Assembly: GCF_014925405.1 (NCBI RefSeq) | Contig: NZ_AQHJ01000026.1 | Location: forward strand, 1-64,000 | Direction of reading: 5' to 3' | Length of the DNA: 64,000 nucleotides | Source of the DNA: Pseudoalteromonas ulvae UL12 | Lineage (GTDB): Bacteria > Pseudomonadota > Gammaproteobacteria > Enterobacterales > Alteromonadaceae | In this document: piece after piece, positions 55,595-64,000 of the stretch | How positions within the stretch are numbered: position 1 is the stretch's first letter | Layout: each line of letters opens with the position of its first letter | The notes under the pieces: model-generated | Database searches by the model: none | What the model saw: only the letters and a program-made list of their open reading frames with translations | What the model was told of the DNA's origin: nothing | Position numbers and translations under genes: made by a program

Positions 55595-57925
55595 ATGACC
55601 TTACCCATCGATGTACTTGAGTCAACTTTTTTAGCGCAACTACCTCAATCAGCGTTGATTGTTAGTGCACAAACTGGCTCTGGAAAATCAACCCGTTTAC
55701 CGATTTGGGCTGCAGAGCACGGCAAGGTATTAGTGGTCGAGCCGCGCCGCATTGCCTGTACCTCCTTAGCGCAGTTTCTTGCTGAACAACAAGGCGCACC
55801 ATTAGGTCAAGAGATTGGCTATGCTATTCGATTCGAAACACACTTCACCCCTGATACACGTATTATTTTTGCCACGCCTGGGGTGGTATTAAGGTGGTTT
55901 TTCGACAATAAATTGGCCGAATTTACTACAGTCATTTTGGACGAATTCCATGAAAGGCGATGGGATACAGACTTGCTACTTGCCTTATTAAAACAGCACC
56001 AACAGCATCAACTGGTTGTCACATCGGCCACCTTACACGCCAAAAAAATTGCCACCTATTTAGATGCGCGCATTTTAAGTGCTCAGGGTCGCCAATTTGA
56101 TGTTGAACTAAAATATATGGCCAGTGACATGCGCCAAATGCCCAGCGCCGATCATTTGAGCGAACGAATTAAGCACGCCTGCGATTTTGCACTTGAGCAT
56201 GCCCAAGCTGATATCTTGGTATTTTTACCGGGTAAAGGGGAAATTCAACAGGCCAAACAGGCACTGTCACACCTTCATGTTGACCTCATCGCTTTGCATT
56301 CGGGTTCCGATCGCTCAACACAACTATTAGCGCTTAATAAACAAGCAAATAGACGGATCATCTTAGCCACCAATGTGGCTGAAACATCGTTAACCATTGC
56401 AGGAATTGATTGTGTCATCGATACCGGTTTAGAACGCCGCACACATCTTCGCAACGGCCGAACCGTGCTCGATATGGATTGCATTTCAGCGGATTCAAGT
56501 GAACAACGTAAAGGGCGCGCAGGTCGCACACAAGCAGGACTCTGTATTCGTTTATATGGCGAGTTTGCGCCGTTGATAGCCCACACCCCACCCGAAATTT
56601 TGCGTGAAAACCTCAATGAGTTAGTGCTCAGCGCCGCATGTGCCAGTCAGGGAATTCATAGTTTAGACTTTTTAGAGCCATTACCTCAGGCATCATTGCA
56701 ACGAGCGATTGATGATTTGCAGCGCTTAGGGGCACTCGATGCGCAGCTGTTAGCCACAGAACATGGCAAACGTCTCTATCCGTTGCCCATCAATAGTGAT
56801 CTTGCGCATTTAATCAGCCAAATGCCTAACAATTCACTTCGCCAAGCCATGGGCGATGTCGCCGCTGTCATCGGTGTGCCAAAACAAGTCTATCAACTTA
56901 CCAACAGCCTTGAGGCGATTGAAGCGTTAAACCAATCTTTGCCTAACTTGTGTGATGTGGAGCTCTGCATAGCATTGGTGCGTGGTCAAGTGGCTGATTG
57001 TTTAGAGGTTGATTCTGACGCGCTCATTGAAGCCAAGGCGCTGGCCGAGCAAATTCGCACCGCGTTTGATTTACCTCCCTTGAGCCACCCTGCTTCGTAT
57101 AATCGTGACGCATTACTTGATGCCATGATGGTGCATTTACCTTCAGCAATCTTTATTGCCAAGCAATCGGGGCGTCATTTCACCATGAATAACGCCATGC
57201 AAGAGGTGCAAATAGCCAAACAATCTAGGGTATCCGAATGTGAGGCTGCCTTGGTTCTCGATATCTTTTCATTGGCAGGTAAAGGCGTAAAACAAGCTCG
57301 TAATCTGGCCACCTGTGTCGCCCCGTTTGCCAGTAAACGTTTAGTTCAGTTGAACCTTACCGAGCAACGCCTCGACCATGTCTATCTCGAAGATAATGAA
57401 ATTATGGCTGATATTAGTCATCAGTTTGCGGGTAAAGTCATCCAAACCACTAAGCAGCCTGTGGCACCATCCGCACACACCGAAACACTGTGCCAGCTGA
57501 TTTATCAAGGTGATTTATTACCCGGATTATTGATTAAAATTGATGAGCAATTTCAATCAGCCCACTTATATGCAGCGTTAAATAAACTCGATCCACCCGA
57601 TGGCTGTGCCAAAACATTTATCCGACGTTCTATCGAAGAATTAGGGATCAGCGAGCTTGATGAAATAGCCTTGCTTGATTGCAGCGATTTTGATTTAAAT
57701 TTTATTCCGCACTGGCAGCTTGAGGAGTTTAACCAACTTTATCCACGGCAGCTGCAACTTGCTGGGTTAAACCTAATGATTGAATACATAGTGAGTAATA
57801 AAACTGTGATGGCGCATTATCACAATGGCTTGCGAAAAGAAGGACCGAAAAGGTGGGAACTCCCCACCTGGTCAAATTGGAAAATACGTTACAAGAAGGC
57901 CAGTAAAATAATCGATATTCGCTAA
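55595..57925 (+). CDS. hrpB: ATP-dependent RNA helicase HrpB
   Basis: A DEAH-type helicase of 776 residues (E. coli 809-824). Motif I is SAQTGSGKSTRLP, motif Ia VVEPRRIACTSLA, motif II LDEFHERRWDTDLLLALL, motif III VVTSATLHAKKI, motif V ILATNVAETSLTIAGIDCVID and motif VI RKGRAGRTQAGLCIRLY. The C-terminal HrpB-specific domain ends near LPTWSNWKIRYKKA, slightly shorter than E. coli. Convergent with the acetyltransferase gene; 6 bp between stops. Role in bacteria is unclear. Confidence 0.95.
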   Translation: MTLPIDVLESTFLAQLPQSALIVSAQTGSGKSTRLPIWAAEHGKVLVVEPRRIACTSLAQFLAEQQGAPLGQEIGYAIRFETHFTPDTRIIFATPGVVLRWFFDNKLAEFTTVILDEFHERRWDTDLLLALLKQHQQHQLVVTSATLHAKKIATYLDARILSAQGRQFDVELKYMASDMRQMPSADHLSERIKHACDFALEHAQADILVFLPGKGEIQQAKQALSHLHVDLIALHSGSDRSTQLLALNKQANRRIILATNVAETSLTIAGIDCVIDTGLERRTHLRNGRTVLDMDCISADSSEQRKGRAGRTQAGLCIRLYGEFAPLIAHTPPEILRENLNELVLSAACASQGIHSLDFLEPLPQASLQRAIDDLQRLGALDAQLLATEHGKRLYPLPINSDLAHLISQMPNNSLRQAMGDVAAVIGVPKQVYQLTNSLEAIEALNQSLPNLCDVELCIALVRGQVADCLEVDSDALIEAKALAEQIRTAFDLPPLSHPASYNRDALLDAMMVHLPSAIFIAKQSGRHFTMNNAMQEVQIAKQSRVSECEAALVLDIFSLAGKGVKQARNLATCVAPFASKRLVQLNLTEQRLDHVYLEDNEIMADISHQFAGKVIQTTKQPVAPSAHTETLCQLIYQGDLLPGLLIKIDEQFQSAHLYAALNKLDPPDGCAKTFIRRSIEELGISELDEIALLDCSDFDLNFIPHWQLEEFNQLYPRQLQLAGLNLMIEYIVSNKTVMAHYHNGLRKEGPKRWELPTWSNWKIRYKKASKIIDIR

Positions 57926-57931
57926 AATACC

Positions 57932-58594
57932 TCAAATATACTTAGAGGCATTATCAAAATAGTGCTTCAAGCGTGCCACATATTGCGCAACATGAATGCC
58001 GTCCATTAGCGCATGATGCACTTCAATCGACAGTGGCATTATACCAGTGCGTTTGTTGTATTTCCCAAATACAAGTTTTGGGATCCCCGAGTATTCAGAA
58101 TGATTACTCGCATGCGAAAAACTAGTGAAATTAAGCCAAGGTAATACTGAAATATGTAAACAATTGCACGCCAACCCAGTGGAGTAAAATTGCTCAGAGA
58201 AAAAGGGCTGTGATTTGGCCAGTGCTATGGCCTGTTTTGTGTGCTGACAAAATAACGCAAAATTATCTTGCTGTTGCAGATAACTAAACCGAAACGTTTC
58301 ATCCTCTTTGAGTTGAACCACATTGGCATTGATTTGTTCAAACAGCCATACCTCTCCCTCAACTAATCGCATCGCAAATGGCTCAATGTCATTTGCAGCC
58401 TTCATGGCAAAGTAGAGATAACTATTAAAAAATGAAATATTATTCAAGCGGCTAAAGTTAAATAAGCTTTCGGCTTCAAGCTCAACACAAATATTAAAAT
58501 AGGGATCTGAAAAATTTTTGTAAAATTCGAAATGTTGCTGTCGAGGCCACTGAGATAATTCTATTTTTTTGGCGCTTTCCATCGGGGTATGCAT
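57932..58594 (-). CDS. chloramphenicol-acetyltransferase-like protein (CatA family)
   Basis: A 220-residue trimeric-CAT-fold protein. LSQWPRQQHFEFYKNFSDPYF is the CAT N-terminal motif. EVHHALMDGIHVAQYVARL carries the catalytic HHxxxDG (His193-His194, Asp198). The overall length suits CAT (about 213-220). Whether it acetylates chloramphenicol is not certain, since several environmental CatA relatives have other acceptors. It is chromosomal with no mobile element nearby and codon use like its neighbours, so this looks like an intrinsic gene, not an acquired cassette. Confidence 0.82.
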   Translation of the reverse strand: MHTPMESAKKIELSQWPRQQHFEFYKNFSDPYFNICVELEAESLFNFSRLNNISFFNSYLYFAMKAANDIEPFAMRLVEGEVWLFEQINANVVQLKEDETFRFSYLQQQDNFALFCQHTKQAIALAKSQPFFSEQFYSTGLACNCLHISVLPWLNFTSFSHASNHSEYSGIPKLVFGKYNKRTGIMPLSIEVHHALMDGIHVAQYVARLKHYFDNASKYI

Positions 58595-58781
58595 TGATTG
58601 CGTTCACTACAGACTGTCGGTAGCCTAAGTTTATTCCCCTTTAGTTAAATCGCAAATGAAGTTTATGTAACAAGCAAAAATACATACAAAACTTGTCCTA
58701 TCCTACCCAATTCAAATACATTTCTATCGGTAACTGACCTCTGCCCGCTGGAAGCTTTCACAATATTTTTCATTACTTTAT

Positions 58782-58793
58782 ATTACATGTAAT
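58782..58793. promoter_or_regulatory. palindrome upstream of the first halogenase-like gene
   Basis: ATTACATGTAAT is a perfect 12-bp palindrome, 35 bp before ATG 58829, within an AT-rich promoter-like stretch. It is a candidate operator. No regulator gene for it is visible. Confidence 0.35.
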
Positions 58794-58828
58794 CACATGC
58801 TAACTGATTAAGACTAAATGGATGGAAT

Positions 58829-60334
58829 ATGGCTCAGCCGATAAAGAATATTGTAATTATAGGAGGCGGTACAGCTGGGTGGATGACTGCCGCGAGTTTG
58901 GCTAAATACGTCAATCAGCACGCCACCATCACTTTAATTGAATCGAGCGATATTGCGACTGTCGGGGTGGGTGAAGCAACCATCCCCAACATCGTCCAGT
59001 TTAACCATAACTTGGGGATTGATGAAGTCGAATTAATCAAAGCAACCCAAGCCACCTTTAAACTTGGCATCCAATTTGAGAACTGGACAAAAACAGGCGG
59101 GTCTTTTTTTCATCCTTTTGCGGATTATGGCTTACGGATTGATAATGTTGATTTTCATCATTATTTGCAACACGCTAACCAGCTTGGCGGCAAACACCAA
59201 CTCGATGAATTCAGCTTTGCCTGCCAACTAGCCCAGCGAGGCCGTTTTGCTCAGCCTCATACCCATCCCAGCAGCCCGTTAGCTGACTACGCGTATGCGT
59301 ATCACTTTGATGCAGGGCTCTATGCCGATTTCCTTAAAAAATTTAGTAAGAACTTAGGTGTAAAACATGTCATTGGCACTGTCGAAGATGTATCACTGAC
59401 TGCCGACACCGGCTTTATTGATTACGTGACATTAACCTGTGGCTCGCAATACCATGGCGATTTATTTATTGATTGCAGTGGTTTTGAAGGCCTTTTGATT
59501 GAAAAAGCTCTTAATACGGGTTATGAAGACTGGAGTCAGTGGTTACTGTGTGACACCGCCATTGCGGTTCAAACAACCTCAACCTCAGAGCCAGATCCTT
59601 TTACGCGCTCAATCGCACAGACTGCGGGCTGGCAATGGCATATTCCTTTGCAACATCGAACTGGCAATGGCTATATTTTTAGTCGACGTCATCAAAGTGA
59701 AGAGGAAGCTAAAGCCTTGTTACTTGCCAATATTCAAGGCACTCCAATCACCACACCTCGGACAATTCGCTTTAATCCCGGTCGGCGTAAACAAATATGG
59801 AATAAAAACTGTATTGCCATCGGCCTATCCAGTGGCTTTTTAGAACCGTTAGAATCAACCAGTATCTCCCTCATTCAAACAGCCATTGCCAAACTGTTGA
59901 GTTTTTTCCCTGATATGAGTTTTAACCCTGCCGATATTGCCGAAGTAAACCGTTTGCATAACAGTGAACTTGAGCAAATACGGGATTTTTTGATTATGCA
60001 TTACACGCTCACCGATAAAAATGACAGCCCATTTTGGCTAGACTATCAAAACATTGCCTTACCTGATGGCCTAAGTCATAAAATCGCCTTGTTTAAAAGC
60101 CGTGGGCATATCGCCATGTATGACAATGAATCATTTGAACCTTCAAGTTGGCTGACTTTTTATCGAGGCTACGGCATCACACCCAAACGCATTGATCCTC
60201 GGGCGCAGGCTGTGCCTGCCGATGTACTGCAGCAACGTCTGATGCAAATGAAGCAATCTATCGCCACTGCCGCACAAGGCGCGTTATCCCATCAAGCATT
60301 TATCTCTCAGCATTGTTTAGCCGAAAAAGAGTGA
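58829..60334 (+). CDS. tryptophan halogenase family flavoprotein A
   Basis: 501 residues, FAD-dependent. The N-terminal FAD motif is IGGGTAGWMTAAS. Lys78 in QATFKLGIQFENW corresponds to the catalytic Lys79 of PrnA, and Glu342 in FLEPLESTSISLIQ lies where PrnA has Glu346. W-x-W-x-I-P is present (AGWQWHIPL), the halogenase signature that keeps out monooxygenase chemistry. Halide and a reduced flavin partner are needed in known members, and no flavin reductase is seen here. The substrate is unknown; genes of this family beside TonB receptors often have not been tied to free tryptophan. It faces two paralogues on the other strand. Confidence 0.88.
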   Translation: MAQPIKNIVIIGGGTAGWMTAASLAKYVNQHATITLIESSDIATVGVGEATIPNIVQFNHNLGIDEVELIKATQATFKLGIQFENWTKTGGSFFHPFADYGLRIDNVDFHHYLQHANQLGGKHQLDEFSFACQLAQRGRFAQPHTHPSSPLADYAYAYHFDAGLYADFLKKFSKNLGVKHVIGTVEDVSLTADTGFIDYVTLTCGSQYHGDLFIDCSGFEGLLIEKALNTGYEDWSQWLLCDTAIAVQTTSTSEPDPFTRSIAQTAGWQWHIPLQHRTGNGYIFSRRHQSEEEAKALLLANIQGTPITTPRTIRFNPGRRKQIWNKNCIAIGLSSGFLEPLESTSISLIQTAIAKLLSFFPDMSFNPADIAEVNRLHNSELEQIRDFLIMHYTLTDKNDSPFWLDYQNIALPDGLSHKIALFKSRGHIAMYDNESFEPSSWLTFYRGYGITPKRIDPRAQAVPADVLQQRLMQMKQSIATAAQGALSHQAFISQHCLAEKE

Positions 60335-60337
60335 GCC

Positions 60338-60368
60338 CCTCATCACTGATTTTATTTCAATGATGAGG
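60338..60368. terminator. possible terminator hairpin between convergent halogenase genes
   Basis: CCTCATCA (60338-60345), 15-nt loop, TGATGAGG (60361-60368). It has an 8-bp stem but no long T-run. It lies just after the stop at 60334. Confidence 0.45.
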
Positions 60369-60404
60369 TTGTTCGTTGTCTGTGAACGTCAAAGAGGCAC
60401 CGAG

Positions 60405-61919
60405 TTAAGGCTTTTTAGCGGCGCAATACTGCGACAAAAAACTCTGATGGCTCGGTTGTTTTAATACCGCTTTGGCTAAACTTTGCCGACCTTGTTCCAT
60501 GCTTTGCAGCAATTTTGTTGTATCCAAAGCATCCAGTGTCGGGTTGTAGTTTTCGGGCCGCACTTGCATACCTTCAAATACGGCATACCAACTGGTGGGT
60601 TGAAAAAGCGTCTCGGCCTCGGGAATGAGTCCGCCTGCGGTTTTAAAAAACTCAATTTTATACTGTAAGCTTTCGGGCACTGTCATGGTTTTGCACCAAC
60701 GCCAAAAAGCAGTGTCTTCTCGTTGCGTGGCACAATAATGCAGCACTAAAAAATCGCGGATTTCTTCATAATCAACCCTCACCCGGCGGTTAAACTCGTG
60801 TTGCAACTTACTGTCACAGTCTTTATTGGGGAACATACGGACAAAGAGCGCTAACGTTTTTGACACTAAGTGGATTGCCGTTGATTCCAGAGGCTCCAAA
60901 AAACCTTGAGCTAACCCAAGCGCTAAACAGTTTTTGTTCCAAGCTTGCTTACGAATGCCTGTCAAAAATGGGATCACTCGTGGCTCGCAAACCGCAGGCC
61001 CTTCTAAATTGGCTAATAAAGTGGCAATTGCTTCTTCGTCACTGATGTATTTGTCACAAAAAACGTAGCCATTTCCAGTACGATGTTGCAAAGGAATACG
61101 CCATGTCCAGCCGGCATCTTGGGCTTTTGCTGTGGTATAGGGAGTTGGTTCGTTTATGTTTTCACTTTGCACTGTCACCGCGCGATTACAAGGTAGATAC
61201 TCAGACCAATCGTCATAACCCGTCTGCAGAGTCTGCTCTATGAGTTTTCCTTGAAAGCCACTGCAATCGATAAAAAAATCACCCGCAATCGTTTGACCAT
61301 CTTGCAGGACTAAGTCAGTTATAAATCCTTTTGAATCGGTATTGGCCACTTCAACATGACCAACCTCGCGCTTTACACCAATATTTTCAGCAAAGCGGCG
61401 TAAATATTGGCCGACGAGTACCGCATCTAAATGCAACGCGTAATGCGCCCCAGCTAAAGGCGTGTTCATTGCCTCAAATGGTAAGTAAAACTTCTTGTGC
61501 GCTGATAACATGGCTTCTGGTGAGTGAGCCATTAGCGGCGTATGATCGCCTTCTGCTTGAGATTTTAACCAACATTGATAAAAATCATGGCCATCGATTG
61601 GCCGCCCTAATGCACCAAATGGGTGGAAATATTGCTGACCTTTTTCACACCAATCAACAAATTCAATCCCCCACTTAAAACTTGCTTGGGTTGCTTGGAT
61701 AAAATCAGCTTGATCAATGCCTAAACTCTCCAATACGGCTAATAATGGGGGAATGGTCGCTTCACCCACTCCGATGATTTCAACTTGCTCAGACTCGACT
61801 AAGGTAATGCTCACATCACTGGATTTGAAAATATTACCTATGATGGCTGCCGCCATCCAACCTGCAGTCCCTCCGCCTAAAATAACGATTTCTTTAATTG
61901 CATTATCCACTGCGCTCAT
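60405..61919 (-). CDS. tryptophan halogenase family flavoprotein B
   Basis: 504 residues. FAD motif ILGGGTAGWMAAAI; Lys82 in QASFKWGIEFVDW; W-x-W-x-I-P as AGWTWRIPL; and FLEPLESTAIHLVS with the second catalytic Glu. These intact motifs suggest a true halogenase-type active site. Clearly diverged from the neighbouring paralogues A and C. The start is 12 bp from the end of C, so it lies in the same transcript as C, downstream of the TonB receptor. Confidence 0.87.
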   Translation of the reverse strand: MSAVDNAIKEIVILGGGTAGWMAAAIIGNIFKSSDVSITLVESEQVEIIGVGEATIPPLLAVLESLGIDQADFIQATQASFKWGIEFVDWCEKGQQYFHPFGALGRPIDGHDFYQCWLKSQAEGDHTPLMAHSPEAMLSAHKKFYLPFEAMNTPLAGAHYALHLDAVLVGQYLRRFAENIGVKREVGHVEVANTDSKGFITDLVLQDGQTIAGDFFIDCSGFQGKLIEQTLQTGYDDWSEYLPCNRAVTVQSENINEPTPYTTAKAQDAGWTWRIPLQHRTGNGYVFCDKYISDEEAIATLLANLEGPAVCEPRVIPFLTGIRKQAWNKNCLALGLAQGFLEPLESTAIHLVSKTLALFVRMFPNKDCDSKLQHEFNRRVRVDYEEIRDFLVLHYCATQREDTAFWRWCKTMTVPESLQYKIEFFKTAGGLIPEAETLFQPTSWYAVFEGMQVRPENYNPTLDALDTTKLLQSMEQGRQSLAKAVLKQPSHQSFLSQYCAAKKP

Positions 61920-61931
61920 ACTGACTCCTAA

Positions 61932-63455
61932 TTAAGCTGGCTCGGGTTGATGGGACTGAAAGTGGGTCATTTGACGCAAAAATTCACTGTGCGTGGGCGC
62001 ATGCGCAACTGCATCACTGATCCCATCTCGCATCAGCTTAAAACTCTCGGCGAGGTAATCGACTGATAATTTATCAACTAAGGGATCATAGCTCTGTGGG
62101 TAACAGGCAAAGCCATCAAAAATAGCCAACCAACTATCAGGGCCAAACATTTCCCACGGTAAACGCGTTAACGCGCCATTAGTCTGATATTGGTGTAATT
62201 TGTCGCTTAAGCTTCTTGGCAAGGTCATTTCTCGGCAATCTTGCCACATTTGCCCCTGTTCACGCTGATTAAGCGCATAATGTACAATCAGAAAATCTCG
62301 AACCCGCTCGTACTCTGTTGCTGTGACGTGATTAAAACGCTCAACGTCTTGTTTGGTATACTCTGGTGATGAAAATGTTTGGATGATTTTGTCTATCGCC
62401 GTTTCGACCAATGCAATACTGGTGCTTTCTAAAGGCTCTAAAAATCCTGCAGCAAGGCCAACTGCAATACAGTTACTTTTCCATGCTTGCGTGCGCCGTC
62501 CAGGGGTAAAAGAAAAATGACGTGGTGGCTGCAACACCTCTCCTTTGACATGTTCAAGTAACAAGGCGGTCGCTTCATCTTGTGACATGTATTGGCTACT
62601 ATACACATGACCATTACCGCTTCTGTTTTGTAAAGGTATCGTCCACTGCCAACCCGCTTCGCGTGCTTGCACGACCGTGCGACTAAGCGGCTCATCGACA
62701 CGAGTGGTTTGCACTGCTACGGCTCTATCACACTTGAGCCATTGACTCCAATTTTGGTATCCCGCCTTGAGTGCCCCTTCAATTAACAATGCTTTAAAGC
62801 CTGAGCAATCAATGAATAAATCTGCGGTTACACACTGGCCATTTTTTAATGTGACGCTGTCAATGGCCTCTTGCTGGGCATCAAGATTAACTGAGGTAAT
62901 GGTATTGTCGATATGTTCACAGCCATGCTTTATGGCCACTTTTTTCATTAACTCGGCGAACAACGATGCATCAAAATGAAGCGCCCAATCAAAAATAGCT
63001 AATGGTGAATTGGGATTGTTAACAGGCAAGGTGAACTTATTTTTTTGCGCTAAACGCACACCATAAGAATAATCAGATAATGGGCTTGGATCGCCATTTT
63101 GCTTTAATTTCAGCCAGTAATGATGAAATGGCACACCATTGGCTGCTTGTCCAAATAAACCAAACGGATGGATAAACGAACTGCCTGCTTGATACCAATC
63201 TTTAAATTCAATCCCCAGCTTACAGGTGGCCTGACACGCAGTTAATACGTCTTGATCGGTTAACCCTAATGTTTGATAAAACCGTCGCAGGGTTGGGATG
63301 GTCGCTTCGCCCACGCCAATTGTGCCTATTTCTGTAGAATCAATCACTTTCACTGAGACTTTTGACTGTGCAAAATGATGACTCAGTGCTGCGGCTGTCA
63401 TCCAACCAGATGTCCCCCCCCCGACAATGACAAGCGATTTTATTGTTGTTTTCAT
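61932..63455 (-). CDS. tryptophan halogenase family flavoprotein C
   Basis: 507 residues. FAD motif VGGGTSGWMTAAAL; Lys79 in QATCKLGIEFKDW; W-x-W-x-I-P as AGWQWTIPLQ; and FLEPLESTSIALVE with the catalytic Glu. It is the first halogenase gene after the TonB receptor on the same strand, with an 88-bp gap containing a 14-bp-stem hairpin. It is closer to A than to B by these motif segments. Confidence 0.87.
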   Translation of the reverse strand: MKTTIKSLVIVGGGTSGWMTAAALSHHFAQSKVSVKVIDSTEIGTIGVGEATIPTLRRFYQTLGLTDQDVLTACQATCKLGIEFKDWYQAGSSFIHPFGLFGQAANGVPFHHYWLKLKQNGDPSPLSDYSYGVRLAQKNKFTLPVNNPNSPLAIFDWALHFDASLFAELMKKVAIKHGCEHIDNTITSVNLDAQQEAIDSVTLKNGQCVTADLFIDCSGFKALLIEGALKAGYQNWSQWLKCDRAVAVQTTRVDEPLSRTVVQAREAGWQWTIPLQNRSGNGHVYSSQYMSQDEATALLLEHVKGEVLQPPRHFSFTPGRRTQAWKSNCIAVGLAAGFLEPLESTSIALVETAIDKIIQTFSSPEYTKQDVERFNHVTATEYERVRDFLIVHYALNQREQGQMWQDCREMTLPRSLSDKLHQYQTNGALTRLPWEMFGPDSWLAIFDGFACYPQSYDPLVDKLSVDYLAESFKLMRDGISDAVAHAPTHSEFLRQMTHFQSHQPEPA

Positions 63456-63484
63456 ACCACACTCTACTGCTATTTTTTAAATAC

Positions 63485-63516
63485 ATAAGCCACCGTATAA
63501 AAATACGGTGGCTTAT
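63485..63516 (-). terminator. hairpin between TonB receptor and halogenase genes
   Basis: ATAAGCCACCGTAT (63485-63498), loop AAAA, ATACGGTGGCTTAT (63503-63516), a 14-bp perfect stem. No strong T-run follows on the minus strand, so it may be a partial terminator or an mRNA-stabilising element for the receptor transcript. Confidence 0.6.
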
Positions 63517-63543
63517 TAAGCGTTATTAATTAAGAAAACTTAA

Positions 63544-64000
63544 TTAAAACGTCATGCGTGCACCCAAAGTCCAGCGTGCTTCATACACATTTTGGAATGC
63601 TTTTTGAGATGAAAACTCTAAGTATGTTTGTTGATATTCTTCAAGAATATTCGAACCATGGACATACACACTGAAATCATCATTGATGTTGTAAGTCGCA
63701 CTAATATCAAGTTGAGAGTAATCATCTTGATACAATGACTGGCCACCCACTGCGCCGACTGTGCCTTGCGTGATCAAACGAGGACTACGCGAGTTCCAAG
63801 CGAGACGAGTCGAGAAGCTATCATCTTCATACCATAACACTAAGTTATAAGTATCTTCTGACATGCCAACGAATGGTAAGTCGTTACCTTTGACATCTTT
63901 TGCTTCTTGCGAGCTATCGTTGTAGGTGTAGTTCGCATCAAAACCGACATTTGCTAACAATGCGATGTCAGTAATATCGCTAAACGCAACTCGAGCACCG
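63544..64000 (-). CDS. TonB-dependent receptor, C-terminal fragment
   Basis: The frame is open to the window edge with no start needed, so this is the last 150 or so residues of a larger gene. Alternating beta-strand pattern: NVGFDANYTYNDSSQEAKD, TYNLVLWYEDDSFSTRLAWN, SQLDISATYNINDDFSVYVHG and the terminal WTLGARMTF, which ends in Phe as outer-membrane barrels do. SPRLI and the long strands fit TonB receptors for complex substrates. Its co-orientation with two halogenase genes suggests a shared role. Confidence 0.85.
   Translation of the reverse strand, partial: GARVAFSDITDIALLANVGFDANYTYNDSSQEAKDVKGNDLPFVGMSEDTYNLVLWYEDDSFSTRLAWNSRSPRLITQGTVGAVGGQSLYQDDYSQLDISATYNINDDFSVYVHGSNILEEYQQTYLEFSSQKAFQNVYEARWTLGARMTF

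Noticed and set aside
57932..58594. CAT-like gene as part of a resistance cassette
   Set aside because: No integron, IS or attC-like sequence flanks it and it sits between ordinary chromosomal genes.

Overview
The window looks like chromosome of a marine gammaproteobacterium of the order Alteromonadales, most probably Pseudoalteromonas or a close relative. This rests on recognisable protein families and gene neighbourhoods (yfbV-ackA-pta, yffB-dapE, recC-recB-recD, mrp/dcd next to metG, and tryptophan-halogenase-like genes beside a TonB receptor). It is inference from the sequence, not a database result. No insertion sequence, phage or CRISPR array is visible.

Region 1 (1-3.0 kb) is the decayed edge of a polysaccharide locus on the minus strand. 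wecC carries a frame-breaking internal deletion, wecB is intact, and a headless galU is joined to the first codons of a second wecB-like gene.

Region 2 (3.2-6.5 kb) is a LapG/LapD biofilm-control pair followed by a small exported Gly-rich protein and a strong terminator.

Region 3 (6.5-12.6 kb) is the most unusual part. An O-antigen-ligase-type membrane protein gene and a gene for an acidic hexapeptide-repeat/Sel1 protein have been tandemly duplicated with a 3098-bp period. The left copy of the repeat gene contains 29 and 27 consecutive identical 18-bp units and runs straight into a headless second ligase copy. The right repeat gene is complete.

Region 4 (12.7-16.1 kb) has a SulA-like gene behind a LexA-type box, ychJ, a conserved small gene, and three identical tRNA-Tyr genes. 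The tRNA genes are separated by spacers built round an 8-bp minisatellite with about 12 units in one spacer and 52 in the other.

Region 5 (16.1-31.9 kb) holds a YgjP-type metallopeptidase, a response regulator-TPR protein, a pentapeptide-repeat K+-channel-like protein, the recC-recB-recD operon, divergent xthA, a CbiM-like membrane protein, rlmA and an unknown gene.

Region 6 (31.9-44.7 kb) holds yfbV, ackA-pta and an overlapping run of genes (ACT protein, an EIIA-Glc-like protein without its histidines, yffB, dapE, M15 peptidase). These are followed by alaA, an Hpt protein, a PAS-GGDEF-EAL protein, tapT and a HEWWH-motif protein.

Region 7 (44.7-58.6 kb) holds a 7TMR-DISM GGDEF-EAL protein, dcd, mrp, metG, a large exported TolB-propeller/amidohydrolase, mtfA, hrpB and a chloramphenicol-acetyltransferase-like gene.

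Region 8 (58.8-64 kb) has three tryptophan-halogenase-like flavoproteins and the 3' end of a TonB-dependent receptor gene that continues past the window.

Functional threads are c-di-GMP/biofilm control (LapD, LapG, two GGDEF-EAL proteins), surface polysaccharide, DNA repair and SOS (RecBCD, XthA, SulA), acetate overflow metabolism, and an outer-membrane uptake/halogenase island. The most striking structural theme is repeat instability: two unrelated loci (18-bp and 8-bp repeats) each sit within recent, nearly identical duplications.
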